A stretch of 64,000 nucleotides of DNA from Dirofilaria immitis. Lineage: Eukaryota; Nematoda; Chromadorea; Rhabditida; Onchocercidae. Below are positions 1 to 16,310 of the stretch, in pieces. The position numbers and the translations under genes are program-made. A model generated the notes under the pieces. The model searched no databases. It was not told the origin of the DNA and worked only from the letters and a program-made list of their open reading frames with translations. The stretch is taken from assembly GCA_024305405.1 (NCBI GenBank), contig JAKNDB010000068.1:4030501-4094500 (forward strand), written 5' to 3'. Each line of letters opens with the position of its first letter. Within the stretch, counting starts at the first letter, position 1.

Positions 1-501
1 AAAGAATCAAAAAGCTTTATCGTTTGTAATTAAAAAAATATATATATATTTTATTATGTTAAATTTAATATTTTATAAAAATTTTTTGTTATTCAAACGT
101 TTATAATGAGATAAATTATGATTGTGAAAAAAAAAATTTTTCAAAATATAAATGAAATTATCAGATATTATTTTGTTAACTGAACATATTATGTCATTGC
201 ATGCAATCTTTAAAAAAGAAAAATATCTTATCATTTATCAGAAAATTATCGAAAATTCTATTTTCATCAGTTACTTTTGTGCTTAAAAATCGAAATTTTC
301 ATATCTAAAAGGATTTAATATTCGTTAAAAATATTCAATTTATTATAAAAAGTTGAAAAGTTCATATTAAATAAATTAAAGATTTGCAAATATATTTTAA
401 TTTTCATAAAAATTCATATCTTCAAAAGTGTGAAAAAATAAACAGAATCATAAATTAATTACACATAGAATTTTTCGATTAAGTTATTATCATATTTATT
501 T

Positions 502-589
502 GAATAATAACAATAATAATAACAATAATAACAATAAAAATAATAATAATAATAATAATGATAATAATGATAATAATAATAATAATAAC

Positions 590-630
<41 letters not shown>

Positions 631-668
631 TAATAATAATAATAATAATAACAATAACAACAATAACA
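502..668 (+). repeat. (AAT/AAC)n trinucleotide microsatellite
   Basis: About 165 bp of AAT units interspersed with AAC, AAA and GAT. It creates an open frame of almost pure Asn on the + strand, which has no start context or flanking exons and is taken to be a by-product of the repeat. Confidence 0.9.
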
Positions 669-3286
669 GTGATAATTTGATAAAATTAAATTAAATAAAA
701 TCTGAAAGCATTTTTCATTTGTTTAAAGTTATTTGTTAGTTTTATGCACGAAGGAAGTTTTTGTTGAAATGTCCTAACAATCGAAGAAATTGACAATTCA
801 GAATATAAATTTCCTATATATCCGATATACTCGTATAATGCTATTTCATTTTTCAATATCATCCAGATTTGATGATTCAACGAATTGAATTATAATAAAT
901 TATACATTCATATATGTAGATATGATCTATAATCTAAAAATATTTCATTAAACGGATGTAGCAATTTCATCGTTAAAAAATTTCATCCTAATATGACATT
1001 ATGATGAAAGCAATATATGTCGAAGTTCAATTTTGATAACTTCAAAGACTAATCTAATAATTTATTGAAGTTAATAAATGCAGAATAATATTTGAAAAAT
1101 AGTACGATAGTTCAAAAAAGTCTTAAGTATCTGTTGTTGAAGTTGAAATCAAATCAAAGAATTTTTTCGGGCCGATCAAACAACTAATCGAAACAAAATC
1201 GATTTTTTACTATATACTTTTAGCTATGATCTTTATCGAGAATAAACAAATCATTATCTTTTCAAATTAATTCTTCTATTATATAAATATATGTCTCATG
1301 AAAGATCAATAGTAAAGTATGCTGTGAAAGATCAAAAAATGACAAATGAAATACATAAATTAATAAATTGATAATTATTCTTAAAATAAAAATTGAAATT
1401 AAAAATAAATATTAAAATTAATTGAAATCAATAATTAAATATCAAAATTCAAGAGTACATACATCATTTGTATGAAACGTTCAAATTTCAAATCTTTTGG
1501 AATGGCTTTAATTAATTCGCTTTGCATTTCAAAATCGTTGCATTCTTTTGTACAATAAAATATCTAATCAGAAAAATATTTCTCTACAATGAATAAAGTT
1601 TCATAATCACTACATTCGATTGATGATCTAATTTCATATTCATATAACCATAACAAATTGATGTTATCAGTAATGAAAATGATAGATAATCCTACTTTCA
1701 AATTAAAATTAATTATATATTAGCTAATATGAACACTGATAAATTAGATTATCTATCAATGATATATTATTTATTAATTTGATAAATATTAACCCCATAA
1801 CCAAACATACCATTGAATAATCAATCCGATAGTGTAATATGCATTTGAAAGATATATATTATAACAGAATTAATTTAATGATTAAAATTAATTTCAAAAT
1901 GGATTAATGAAATTTGCAAGATTAGGATTTATTAAATATAAAATTAGAGAGATAATTGAAATATAGCGTGATTAAACAAAATTCTCAAAATGTGAAAAAA
2001 GTTTTAAATAAGTTTGAAAGATTCATGAAATATCTAAATATAACACGATTAAAGGAAGGTAAGACTACACAACTTACCTATCCTCATAATGATGGGATTA
2101 TGTGAAGAGAAATAATGAAGTGTTTTTTTGACCTCTTTGAAGTCAATTATCAGAATGGGAAAAAATTTAAATTCGTTATTCAGGATCTATGAGAAGATAA
2201 GTCTTTGATGTCAACAATTTAAGTAATTTCAACTATTTTTGTTTCTATCATTTTTAATTGGTTTATTATACATTTTAATTTATCATATGATTACAAATTA
2301 GGTATTACATAGTTGAATATTTAGTTTAAAAATCAATAAAGTTCATAGTTTGGAAAATTATTTTTGGTAAAAGAACTTATTTCAACTATTAATAAAAATT
2401 ATTATTTATTTACTTATTCGTATTTATATGGAAATATTCGCAAAACAAATTTTGATTATTTTGATAATATAATTAAATAAATAATTTTTCAGGAAAAATA
2501 TGCGATTCGAAATATTTCTTTTTCATATAATTTTTGAATTGTTAAGCAAAATGTCTTTCAGTGACTTCACGTTTACACGTTAAAGCTAGATAAACTAATA
2601 ATTCCATGTTTAAGAAAATTTGTTTATAATCAAGAGTCAAAGATCATTGCTACTTACTTGGATGCTATATTAATTAGGACATATTGATCAAGTTCATCTT
2701 ACATCAAGAGGATTATGTTAATGTTGTTAAGTATAATTGTTAATAATAAAAGTATTAAAATAAGTAACCATGAATAATGAATAATTGATATAATATAATT
2801 CTCGAACAATTATGAAATATATTTTTGCAAAAAAAATCGAAACAAAATTTTGTTAGCATTGATGAAAATTTGGCGTTTTTTTTCCTTTAATTCTATAATT
2901 TATAATAGATGAAAATTAATTTTAAAGAAAATCAAATAATAATTTAATATTCAATCTGATAGTTATTTTTAGTCATTTATGCATGCTTATTATATTATTT
3001 TATGGCCATATTGCTATGCATATTATTAATTGATTGATGAAAATTTATCAAAAATTTGGCTATTTTTAATCTATGAGCTAATTATATGATACATTATTAT
3101 TATTTCTTAGCCATATTATCAAGCATATCATTAATTGATTATCGGGAATATAATTCTGTAATTTTCATTTTTCAAATTTGTAGAAGCCTATTAATAACCT
3201 TATATATGATTTGATAAAGTCTATCAACAATTTTACTATTAAATATTTAATTATTTATATACATATTATACGTATGTTTGTTTATT

Positions 3287-3315
3287 TTTTTCTTGGCGAA
3301 TATCGCCAAGAAAAA
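3287..3315. repeat. Perfect 13-bp-arm hairpin
   Basis: The arm TTTTTCTTGGCGA is followed by a 3-nt loop (ATA) and its exact reverse complement. Both arms contain GC-rich cores in very AT-rich surroundings. It is isolated from any recognised gene. Confidence 0.8.
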
Positions 3316-3540
3316 CATTACTTAGCTAATTTTAATTTGTCGAAAAAAAAGCTAACAAATAATAATCTTTATATATAAACATGAAATTGATTAACTTCTA
3401 TATATAAATATGAAATTGAAGAATTTAATTTCTTTGTTTCAACATAAAAACAAATAAGTATCTGCGCCAAACTGTTGACTGACATTGACCTTATTTGAAT
3501 TTAATATATTAATAAAGGTCAACATTTACAGATGTTTAAA

Positions 3541-3652
3541 ATTTAAAATTACATTCCATTTCATCCATAAAAATATCATTATATTTTAAAATTAAAATTT
3601 AAAATTACATTCCATTTCATCCATAAAAATATCATCATATTTTAAAATTAAT
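3541..3652. repeat. Two-copy 56-bp tandem duplication
   Basis: Two adjacent 56-bp units (starting 3541 and 3597) differ at about two positions, indicating a recent tandem duplication in intergenic DNA. Confidence 0.85.
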
Positions 3653-4148
3653 TACCTCTTTAAATCCAGGTTAATTGATTGTAAGATAATGCTAGTAATA
3701 AGTTATTTCCCAGCCAATTAATATTATCTTAACAAAAAAATTCAGGTCGTTTATAAACACAGTTATATTAAACTAAATTTTTAATCAATTTTTTTGAAAA
3801 AATTAATTTAAATATTTAAAAGAAATGATAATAATGAAAAATTAATGGCAAAAATTACACAAACGATTTCCTTTTTCTATTTGAAATTTTTCATAATTTT
3901 TATTATTTATCAAATTAACAATTAATATCATCAAAAATGATTTTCTTTTAAAAATAATACTTTTCAAATTTTTTATCATAAAATCATATAATTATACAAA
4001 GCACAATTTGTTTCGTCTTAAAATCAAATAAATAAAACATTGTAAGAATTTCATCTTAGAAATCCGTTTATGTATTCTATTAGGATATGAACGAATATTA
4101 AATAAAAATATTTGTAAAATATCTTAGGTAGTAGTAATTATTTTCTAC

Positions 4149-4385
4149 ATTATTCGAGAATAAAATACTTTTGGTGAAGACAAGGCTTAATTGAAAATCC
4201 AAAAAGTCATTGCTCGAGAATGTAATGATGTGTCTATTAGATTATTCGAGAATACAATACTGCTAATGGACGAAGCTTAATTGATAATCCAAACACTCAT
4301 TATTCAAGAATGCAATACTATTTTGTGAACGAAGTAATTGAAAACTTTAAAAATTCATTAATCGAGAGTGCAATATTATTAGTAT
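4149..4385. repeat. Degenerate ~58-bp tandem repeat
   Basis: Units begin with ATTATTCGAGAAT-like sequence near 4149, 4209, 4241, 4299 and 4357. Full units run about 58-60 bp, with one truncated to ~32 bp and a partial last unit. Shared parts include a GAACGAAGCTTAATTGA-like segment. Confidence 0.75.
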
Positions 4386-5762
4386 ATTAAATAAAATAAG
4401 GTTTTGGAATAAATTATTTTAATATCCAAATCAAAACTCATATTGATTACAATATTGGTAAAATATGAATAAATTACGGTAAAAAGGTTAAGCGATTAAT
4501 TATATCGAGAAAATATGACTATAAATTTGTTTGCATAAATGTTTATCAAAAAATTTAAAATGCTTACTTTGTGTAATCTTTTTTTTGCCCAATTATGTTA
4601 TTGTTAAATTCAATAATTGAAAAATAAAATTGATCAGCAAATTATTTGACAGAAAAAAAAATTGCGGAACTTAAAAATTGAAACCAAAGGTTAGCATTAA
4701 TTACTTCTTCAAATGATATTATAATATCAATGAAACGAATTCGAATTTGAAAATTGATGAAATTTTCAAAAATGTTCAATTGAATTTTTCGTTTTCTGAT
4801 TTACATTTTAATTTAATTTTAATCGGTATTTGAGTAATAATTATTGCTGAAATTAATTTAATATTAATTTAATAATTCAAGCAACACCAATGAAATGAAT
4901 TCGAATTCGAGAATTGATGAGATTTTCAAAAAATGTTCAATTGAATTTTTCACTTTTTAAATCAAAATTTTAGTAAATATTTGGGTGATAATAATTTTTG
5001 AAAGCAACTGTTCATTTATTAGAAAGTTTTCAAATTAAAAACGCTTTCCTTCTGTTGTTACTTGATTTCTCGAAAAGTAATGAGTCTAGAAATTTCTAGC
5101 TGAGTATTATGAAATCAAGTGTTTCAATTATTTCGTCCTTTTTTTGGCTAAAATTAAATTTGAAAATTTTCTGATTGCTTAAAATATTCAGATCGGGATT
5201 CCATTTACAATCACAATTCCATTTTATTTTTTCTTTCTGCAAGGAATTAAAATAGTATTCAATACGAGATTTAGTAATAGCTGTTTGAATTTAATCCTTC
5301 TAAATGCTATTCTCGAAAAAATAGTGAAGGTATTTGTTGATTTGATGCAAATAGGCCATTCTCGAAATGCATATAGAATGGCTAATTTTCTCGATTTGTT
5401 ATGCATTAATGGTGAATTGCTAATAGATGATGGTTGATGTGATCGACAAATGTCGTTATATTTTGTATAAAATAGAAAGGTCAAGCTTGTCTATTGCTAG
5501 TCAAAGTAATTATTTACAAAAATCAATTCATAATTATAACCTTTGTCCTTTTCTGTCAATCTTTTAATAGCTGTTAAGAAAAGAAGAAAAGAAATTACTA
5601 TCTTATGATTAGTATTCTTCATTTTATTGTTCACAAACTATCATTATTCTTTCAAACTCTTTTTTTTTCCTCCGAATTAATCTTCTAAACAATCATTAAT
5701 ATTTATCAATTTTATCAATTGCGGATAGCAAAAATAATTTTTAGAATTGGTTCTGAAGAAAT

Positions 5763-5802
5763 TGTGAGTATGATCTAATCAACTGTGAGTATGATCTAAT
5801 CA
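5763..5802. repeat. 21-bp-period direct duplication
   Basis: The 19-mer TGTGAGTATGATCTAATCA occurs twice with a 21-bp period. It is a small intergenic tandem duplication. Confidence 0.85.
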
Positions 5803-7837
5803 GTCAAAGCATATTTATTGAAGGCAAAAAATTTGAAATTAAAATTAATATCTGAGGATCACCTATAAATTCATTAATGAAGCTTATATTCAGATCATAT
5901 ATAAACTTTATTTGTAAACTTTATCCTTAAAATTTTTGCGCTAGTAATATGTTTCCGACTGATTAGGCTATATCGAGAATCAATCGTATCTTGATTGATC
6001 AGACTACCTTTAGAATTTAAATTTATTGAAATTAAAACTTAAAATATATAATGAGAAAAATTATTAGTGATAATTATCACTGCTTTATTATTTTTCATTT
6101 CATCAGCAACTTAAAAACAGAAATATTCCCGGATTAATTTCATAAAAGTGGATTTTGATAAGAAAAAATATTAATTAGAATGTTACTATCTGAAATATGC
6201 TCAAATTGATAATAATTTCCGATAATTAACTTTTAATTTAATAGTTTGTTATTTTTAAAATCCAAAAACAACTTGAGCCTTCTGATTGTTTTCAACTTGA
6301 TAACTTTAAGCTCTAAAGTTTTAAACTGACGATTTGAACGATTCAAATCGGCTTATCAAAATTCCGATTTTCTTTATCGCATTCTTTGACAACCATGATT
6401 GATTAATCCATCTGTTCTGCTCATGCTATTCATGATTATTTAACCAATAAAGATGACCTTTGAACCATAGTCAAATTATCTGCCCATAATAAGGAGATGA
6501 GGAAATTCGGAAAGGGATAGATGAGATGTCATGATAACTATCTTCTTCTTCCCGTCCACCTATGACCTCTTCTTTTTCATTCCTGATTGTTACCTTTCCT
6601 TTTTCGGCAACTAATTTCCATCGATTTTGTCATCTCATTTCTTCTGAAAATTTTCAATTTCACCGCCTCAAAAGATCAATCAGTTAGATTTTCGCCTTTT
6701 CATCATACAATAATATTAATTCATAGTGCCAAGAAATTCAAAAAAAGTGATAAAACTTTTCTCGAACTTTTACATTTATTTAATTTTTAATTATTAGAAT
6801 TTTTTTAAAAAAAGTTTAAAAGTTTTGAAAATATTTTTAAATTTTGATTTGATGATTGATTAAATTGTATGTAATAAAAATAAATTTTTTCAAAAATACT
6901 TTGTTTAATATTAATCTTTAGAATGTTTTTGGAATTCTGGAAAAAGTTTTTTTGCAAACTTCACTTAAATTGATTAATTTCTACATTTTTTAAATTGAAG
7001 AAATAGCCGATGAATCATTATGCATAGCTAAATTCGATATCAGTCCATTACATCACTTTTGTTATATGCTAGGCTAATAGCAAAATGGCTAGATTAGCCT
7101 CAAGGCTTTTCTTTACGCCGCCATCTTTTGCCCTAGTTTTGCTACTTAAAAATGGGAGAAAGGAATGAATTGAACAAATTGGCAAAAATTAACTGATTCC
7201 TTTTGCTCAATTTTCCTTCCAATTATTTGGTTGAAATGTTTCCTTTTTTTAACAACGACGATTTCTTCAAATATCAAATTTTAGTAAATTTAAAATTCAA
7301 CAATCAAATTATACATTCCTTTCTTTTTTCTTTTCTTTTCGAAGAAATTTTTATAAATTAAAATTTTTTTTATTTGGAATTTTATTTTAATATTTTAAAA
7401 TATCAACTATTTACAACCTGTAATTTGTTTCGCAATTTCATAAAAATTTCTAAATTTCTGAAATCTCAAATATCAATTTTTCTTTCCAACTTAAAGTTCG
7501 ATTCTTAAAAGAAAAAAGTTTCTAAGCTGTTTCCATCTTGTAATTTAGTAAATATTTCATTTCATGAATTCATAATTTACTCGAAGTGTGCAACTGAATT
7601 CTTAATTTTTCAAAATCTTTAAATTCTCCAAGTCCTAAAGTTGAGAATTTTAAGATTAAAAAATTCAAAGTTTGTCCTATGGCTTTATTGAACAATTTAA
7701 TAAATATTGCAATTCATAATAATTAAATCGATAATTCATTTTTAGATTTTGCTCTTGCATCGTGTTTTCTGACAATGATAGATGCTCAGATTGTGGAACG
7801 AAATCCGGAAAATTGATTGACTCATAAAAAGAGTTAA

Positions 7838-10800
7838 ATGATTATCATTACCATTTCACGTGTAATCGTTTTATTGTTATTTTTATCAACTGTATTTTAA
7901 CTCTTTGCCCTCAAAACTGTAGTTGTGATAATGAATATCAGTTAGCTGTAAATTGCAACAATGTTAAATTACGCTATCTTCCATCTTTGCTACATCCCGG
8001 TACTCAATTCTTGAGATTGTCAAAATGTCAAATCGAACAACTTGATCCTGATGTCATGGAATTATATCCAGGTTTTTGCAATATTAATTTACTTATTTGA
8101 ATGCAAAAATTTTAAGCAGCCTACTTAGGCCTAATCAAGCTAGTTAGGCCAATATCATTTTGCAACGACTAAGTGGCACTTGGTAAAATTTGATAAGCTC
8201 TATATTCTGATTGATCAGAAACATTTAAAAATTTTCCTTTATCACAATTATTTCTCAATTAAAATGTTGAACTCATTTTACAGATATGATACACTTGGAC
8301 TTATCCAATAATAATATTTCTACACTTGGCAATAATATTTTTCGATATCAAACCAAAGTTCAATTTTTGAATTTAAGTAATAATAATTTTTCGAGTATAT
8401 TCGATAATAGCTTTCAAGGTCTACACAGACTAGAGGTAAATTTTTAGAAAATTATTTATAATTTTAAGTATTTTATTTCTATAGGAATTAGCCAAGCATG
8501 AAAGCAAAATGACAATTGCTTATTTCCATGCTTGGCCAATTATCATTCACCATTTCTTACTCAATCTTCTTGGCCAATTCTTTGTAAATATATACCTGAT
8601 CGACATTTCATAATTTCAAGTTTACCTTTTTTATCAAAAATGCGATCTGAAAATCTTTGTTAATTTCAAAGTTTTACAAACTTCTGAAAAAGAATTCATA
8701 ATTTAATTTACAATTTCAGTATCTCGATTTATCCTCTAACAAATTACAAACGATTGAATCAAATGCTTTAAGACATTTATCAGAATTGCTAGAACTTGAC
8801 CTATCGAATAATTTACTCCAAAATTTATCATTTGCTACATTTACTGATCTAGCAAATTTACAAAAATTAATCGTTGCTGGAAATCAAATTGCATATCTTG
8901 ATGGTCGAATAATCAAAAGTTTGCCCAATTTGAGAATTATTGATTTAAATCAAAATATAATTACAACGGTATGAATTTTATTATAATTTCACATTTATCA
9001 TAATTTCAAATTTCATATTATTTTTTAAATTCGTTTATCAGTTTTAAATTCCAATCATTTATTTTAATAAATTTGCGATTTTGTAAAATCTAATCCAAAA
9101 TATTTTTATGAAAAAGTCGAAATATTTTGGGAATAAAGATGATCGATTTTTCGAAGATTTCTTTCGATCAATGAAAAAACTTGCATAGAATAAATAGATG
9201 ATCCAAGTTATATTATTTATATCAATGATAATTTTAAGTGATGATTCCTAAAAGAATATTGTAATTTTTCATAAGTAGTATTTGACATTGTAATTAATTA
9301 ATTTAGTTAGTTGATTAAAATAGCCGAAGCTAAAGAATCAGAAAAAATATTATAATTAATAAATCACATAAAATATCATATTCAGAATCCTGAATCTTTA
9401 ATGATATTACTTTCATTAATGATATTAGCATTCTGTCGTAACATTAAACACAGCAGGTGGACAAATGAGTGACAAAAGAAAAACGGAAAAATTAAATATA
9501 AATTCAGTGAGAAATTTCACATCAAAATGTCATTTATATGTTTATGTTTACCGATTCAAATTGATTGGATTAATTTTTAGATTGGAACTGATACATTTAT
9601 CGGATTATATCTGATAACGGCAATCGATTTATCAGCAAATTTTTAACAAAAATTCCTAATTTTGGTCTTCCAAGTTTGAAATATTTGAATATAAGTTCTA
9701 ATAAGGTAAATCCAATTAATGAAAAAAAAACTTCGACCTGAATTTTACAATTTAATCTACTAAAATGAAAAAAAATTATCAATTAGCAAATATTTGATAT
9801 TATTTCTTCGTTTTTTTCGGCTCATTTCATAAAAAAATTTAATTTCTGTGAATGTAATTTAGATAAAACAAATTGAATCGAACAATTTTCGTCAACTCAT
9901 ATCGTTGGTAGAATTGAATTTAGCTAAAAATGAATTTTCCATTTTGCCGACATCAGCATTTGATGGATTATTTCGATTGCAACAACTTCATTTAAATGAT
10001 CAATGGTATCTTCGGAGAATTGAAGTGAAATTTAATTTATTCAAAAATTAAAAAAATTTTTTTCCATAAATATCAAAAAATCGACGATATCTTAAATGTT
10101 GAAATATCATTTTCTCTTCCTCTCTCTCTCTCTCCTCCTTCTCTCCCTCTCCTCTCTCTTTCTTTCTCTTTGTCTTTCGCTGGATTATAATGTTAAATTC
10201 GGCAAAAGAAAATAAGCGAAAAAAATTTTAAATTTTAAAATTTAATAAATAAATTCAAAAATTTTAGAATGGCGCATTTTCTGGATTGGCATCATTGGAA
10301 GTGTTAAATTTAAGTCATAGTCATATCCTAGAATATATTGATAAGGATGCTTTTGAAGTTAGCCAAGCTTTACGTGTTTTTGACGTTAGCTCCTGTTCTC
10401 TTAAAACTTTTCCATCTACTTTATTTGATTGGAAAAGGTAGGTATTATTGTAATATTTATTTTATCGTCTAATTATCAATATTTATATTCGTAAAATAAA
10501 CAAACAAAAATATCAAACACTTTTAAATATCTGTTTATCCTTAAATTTAAAATGAATTATGTTGAATAATTATTGTAATATAATTATGATCTTTTCCTAT
10601 ATCAGTTTACTTATCATACATAAATAGATTTGGTTAATGCGTCTTCAGTAATTGCGACAGTTGCGTTTAGTAATACTTGCGAAAATCAAATTGTATTTTC
10701 AGAGTAGCCGAACTGTACTTATATGATAATCCACTTCATTGTGATCATAAATTATTAACTTTTTTACCGAATGTTTTACGTTTACGATCCATTCATAATG

Positions 10801-11365
10801 TTATTTGCGTTACTCCCGATGAATTTCATAATATCAGTATCTCATCTCTGGTAAGCATTTATATGTTTTATACGTGATCACAAAAAAATAAGATAGAATT
10901 GTTTGATTTTCTTCTTCATAAAATTCTTCGATATTTCAAAAGTTTCCTAAATTTAAATTATGTCATCAATTTCAGGATACTGTAGAGATAATGCTAGAAG
11001 ATACAAAACAAACATTAATCATACTCTGTTCCACATTAACCGGTTTAACCGCAATTATCATACTTATGCTTTTCTTATATTCGAGAATAACTTATGATCA
11101 AATCAAAAATTCAAGATCTTCAACTGTTAAGCAACAATTTTGTCAACCTGATAGACGAGAAGAATGCATCCTACCGGAATACTATGATTCGATCATCGAA
11201 TTTAATACTTCGTCAACATTCAGAAGACATAACACATTCATCAATTTGCTTCAATCCAAAAGTTTCTACGATGGTATACCAATTCAGACACCAATAAATA
11301 CGGCCCACATTAACGACAATATTTTATTAGAACAAACTGATTATACTTATTTAACTATAAAGTGA
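7838..11365 (+). CDS. Leucine-rich-repeat type I transmembrane protein
   Basis: A predicted cell-surface receptor or adhesion protein. Exons are 7838-8071, 8284-8435, 8720-8968, 9581-9705, 9863-10024, 10268-10437, 10703-10850 and 10976-11365; all junctions are GT-AG and keep phase, giving about 543 residues once two frame breaks are allowed for. It begins with a hydrophobic signal peptide (MIIITISRVIVLLLFLSTVF), then an LRR N-cap (CPQNCSC, later NC). About a dozen LRRs follow with LxxLxLSxN cores (MIHLDLSNNNIS, YLDLSSNKL, LELDLSNNLL). The LRR C-cap (DNPLHCDHKLL) precedes one membrane segment near residues 425-448 (LIILCSTLTGLTAIIILMLF) and a ~95-residue cytoplasmic tail with several tyrosines. 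The start ATG is the only one giving a signal peptide. The frame breaks at the T run 7895-7898 (end of the signal peptide) and again at the T run 9640-9644; one extra T at each restores LRR consensus. The architecture is sure; the specific family member is not identified. Confidence 0.85.
8486..8541 (+). repeat. Intronic hairpin (possible small-RNA precursor)
   Basis: Within intron 2 of the LRR gene, AATTAGCCAAGCATG (8486-8500) faces CATGCTTGGCCAATT (8527-8541) with one A-C mismatch. An inner AAGCAA/TTGCTT pairing encloses an ~8-nt loop. Size and shape resemble a short pre-miRNA stem, but no sequence identity to a known miRNA is claimed. Confidence 0.45.
10106..10177 (+). repeat. (TC)n polypyrimidine tract in an LRR-gene intron
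   Basis: CT-rich simple repeat inside the intron between 10025 and 10267. It has no coding content. Confidence 0.85.
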
Positions 11366-11463
11366 ATTTTGTAAATGATTATAAAATGTTCTTTTCTTTT
11401 TGTAATTTCGATTTTGTCCATATAAAAGAATCTTATTCATAATAGAAAAAAAAAGAATAGAAA

Positions 11464-11469
11464 AATAAA
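11464..11469 (+). terminator. Candidate polyadenylation signal of the LRR gene
   Basis: AATAAA lies about 100 nt after the LRR stop codon, at a normal 3' UTR distance. The surrounding DNA is so A-rich that the hexamer alone is weak evidence. Confidence 0.45.
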
Positions 11470-12569
11470 CAATTCTGATTCCAAAATATTCAAGAAATGG
11501 TTTTATCTTTCTTTTCAAGAAGTAATATTTGGATCAAATGTGTGCAATGGAAACAAAAAAATTATTAATAATTCGCCTAATTAGCCTAGTCTAATTAATC
11601 CATCTGTTAAATCAATATCCTTAGATATGTAATTTTTTGATTTAAGTAAATAAATATTGTATTATGATAATATTTTTATTGATTATTTTCAATCGATTCA
11701 GCGCTGACAATAAATTAATTTTAATTAATTGCTGTAGAAAATCTGCTTAAGATTTTAAAACGTTTTTCAATATTTAATATGAAAAATCAAACGAAGTAAG
11801 TCAAAAAGAAAATGAAAAAGAATGTAGAAGTTTTATTTGGCACTCTTATAATTATAATTTTTTATGCCATAATGACGTACGTCTGTTTTTGTATATCATA
11901 CCTGTTTGTACCTAAAAATAACTTTATCACATTTGGCAGAAAAAACGGTGATTATCATATCATCATCTAACTCTTGCATGCTTTAGAAAAAGAGATTACA
12001 AATATTTATTGTTAATTAGAAAAACCAAGCTTTTCCAACTATTCTAAAATTTTTCATTTTAATCTTCCAAGTTTAATTAACAACTGTTTCATGAAGATTG
12101 AATTAATATTGACTTACCCGGCAATTTGACTCAAACTAGGCTTAGATAAAATGAGCTATGAATGCCAATCATAAATTCTCAGGCGGATTATACAGTACTT
12201 TTAGATTTTATACCGTACCGTTTTACCGTATTTTTAAATCTGAAGGATAAAATTCTCGCAAATTTCTAAACTACCATTCGTCTGGTTAATAAAAATGCAC
12301 TGCGTCGACTCCAAAATATTAATAAACTCGTTTAGGTTAAGCCATGAAGTTAAAGTTTGAGCAAAATAAGGTTAAAGTTTAAAAAAATATTTAGTTAATG
12401 AGAGAGGTTTAGCTTTAAAAATGAGATAAAGCTTTAAAGACAAATTTCACTTCTAACTTCTAAATTTTCTTATCATTTCTGATTTTATTAATTCTACAGA
12501 TCATATCAATATTAGGATAATAAATTGAGACATTCGAATTATCATATCATATGATGATATAAGTAAAAT

Positions 12570-12575
12570 TTTATT
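12570..12575 (-). terminator. Candidate polyadenylation signal of alpha-tubulin
   Basis: AATAAA on the - strand, about 165 nt downstream of the tubulin stop codon. Position is suitable; the AT-rich background lowers confidence. Confidence 0.4.
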
Positions 12576-12651
12576 CTATTCAAGAAATAGTTTTATATGA
12601 GAAAAACATAAATTTTGAGTAAGAATGAAAATAGAATTTTTTTTTAAAATA

Positions 12652-12688
12652 AACAATAACAACAACAACAATAACAACAACAACAACA
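12652..12688 (+). repeat. (AAC)n microsatellite
   Basis: AAC/ATAAC trinucleotide run just past the tubulin stop codon, in the presumed 3' UTR. Confidence 0.85.
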
Positions 12689-12739
12689 GCTAAAATAAAG
12701 AGATTAGCAATTTTAAACAATTTATCAAATTTTAATATT

Positions 12740-15519
<2,780 letters not shown>

Positions 15520-15649
15520 ATCTTTTTTTTTCAGAATTTCAGCAATAAACAAATATACAATGATATTCGCTTAAAAATAATCGTTTTATTTTAAATCTGA
15601 AAAAAATTTTATCAAATAATATCAATTTTATCCGAATATTTGCATAAGA

Positions 15650-15800
15650 AAATCGATATTCAAAATAAATCCATTAATCTAGCTATCGATATCCAAAATA
15701 ACCAAAATAAATCTATCGATGTATCTATCGATATCCAAAACAAATCTTTTGATCTATCTAGTAATATGAAAATAAATCTGTTGATCTACCTAACGATATT
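15650..15800. repeat. Degenerate ~38-bp minisatellite upstream of tubulin
   Basis: Repeated ATCGATATCCAAAATAAATC-like units followed by TTGATCTATCT-like segments. An open frame on the + strand with repeated IDIQNKS is explained by the repeat. Confidence 0.7.
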
Positions 15801-16310
15801 ATCCTATTATTTTAATAAATTTATCTAAGTCTATGCCTAACATTTTCTACCTTGATCTACCATGACATTACTTATATCTCACTTCTATGAAACTCTTTAC
15901 TCGACTATCATTAACCAAATTGTTTGCAATAAAATTAATTAGTATTTAAATTATTATCTTTAATTGAATTATTTAAATTATCTCATTTTTAATAAAAATA
16001 ATTATCAAGCAATCTCTACGTGTTTTATACTTTTAATAAATAATCGAGAATTAATATGCCATAAATGTTTCCTATTAAAATTAATCAATTAATTTTAATT
16101 TATCAATTTCTTTCATAATTAACATCCTAGAAGACTTAATCAATCGATTTATCGTCACAGTTTATTCTAACTATTTATATCTTTTGCAAATCTTAATTAA
16201 TCATTAATTCTAATTATTCCTTAAATTCTATTTAACATACGATGGTAATATCATTCTTATCTTACTACCTAAATTAATTAATACAAATGATAATACAGAA
16301 TATACAGAAC

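Larger units (their letters stand above)
1..7837. other. Intergenic region upstream of the LRR receptor gene
   Basis: No gene could be supported in these 7.8 kb. All open frames are short, A/T-biased and without recognisable protein similarity. The stretch holds a trinucleotide repeat (502-668), a near-perfect hairpin (3287-3315), a two-copy 56-bp tandem repeat (3541-3652), a degenerate ~58-bp tandem repeat (4149-4385) and a 21-bp-period duplication (5763-5802). A slightly less AT-rich patch around 6400-6700 has no convincing exon. The proximal promoter of the LRR gene should lie at the right end. Confidence 0.6.
11366..12739. other. Convergent intergenic region between LRR gene and alpha-tubulin
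   Basis: Holds the 3' UTRs of both tail-to-tail genes. No coding exon was found. An AATAAA on the - strand (12575-12570) sits ~165 nt past the tubulin stop, and an (AAC)n tract at 12652-12688 lies in the tubulin 3' UTR region. Confidence 0.6.

Noticed and set aside
500..694. Poly-asparagine ORF on the + strand
   Set aside because: It is fully explained by the (AAT/AAC)n repeat, with no exon context.
12110..12145. Resemblance to the reverse complement of spliced leader SL1 (CTCAAACT)
   Set aside because: The match stops after eight bases and no SL RNA structure follows.
15640..15828. Repeat ORF with IDIQNKS units
   Set aside because: It follows a 38-bp minisatellite whose units happen to lack stops; no gene signals.
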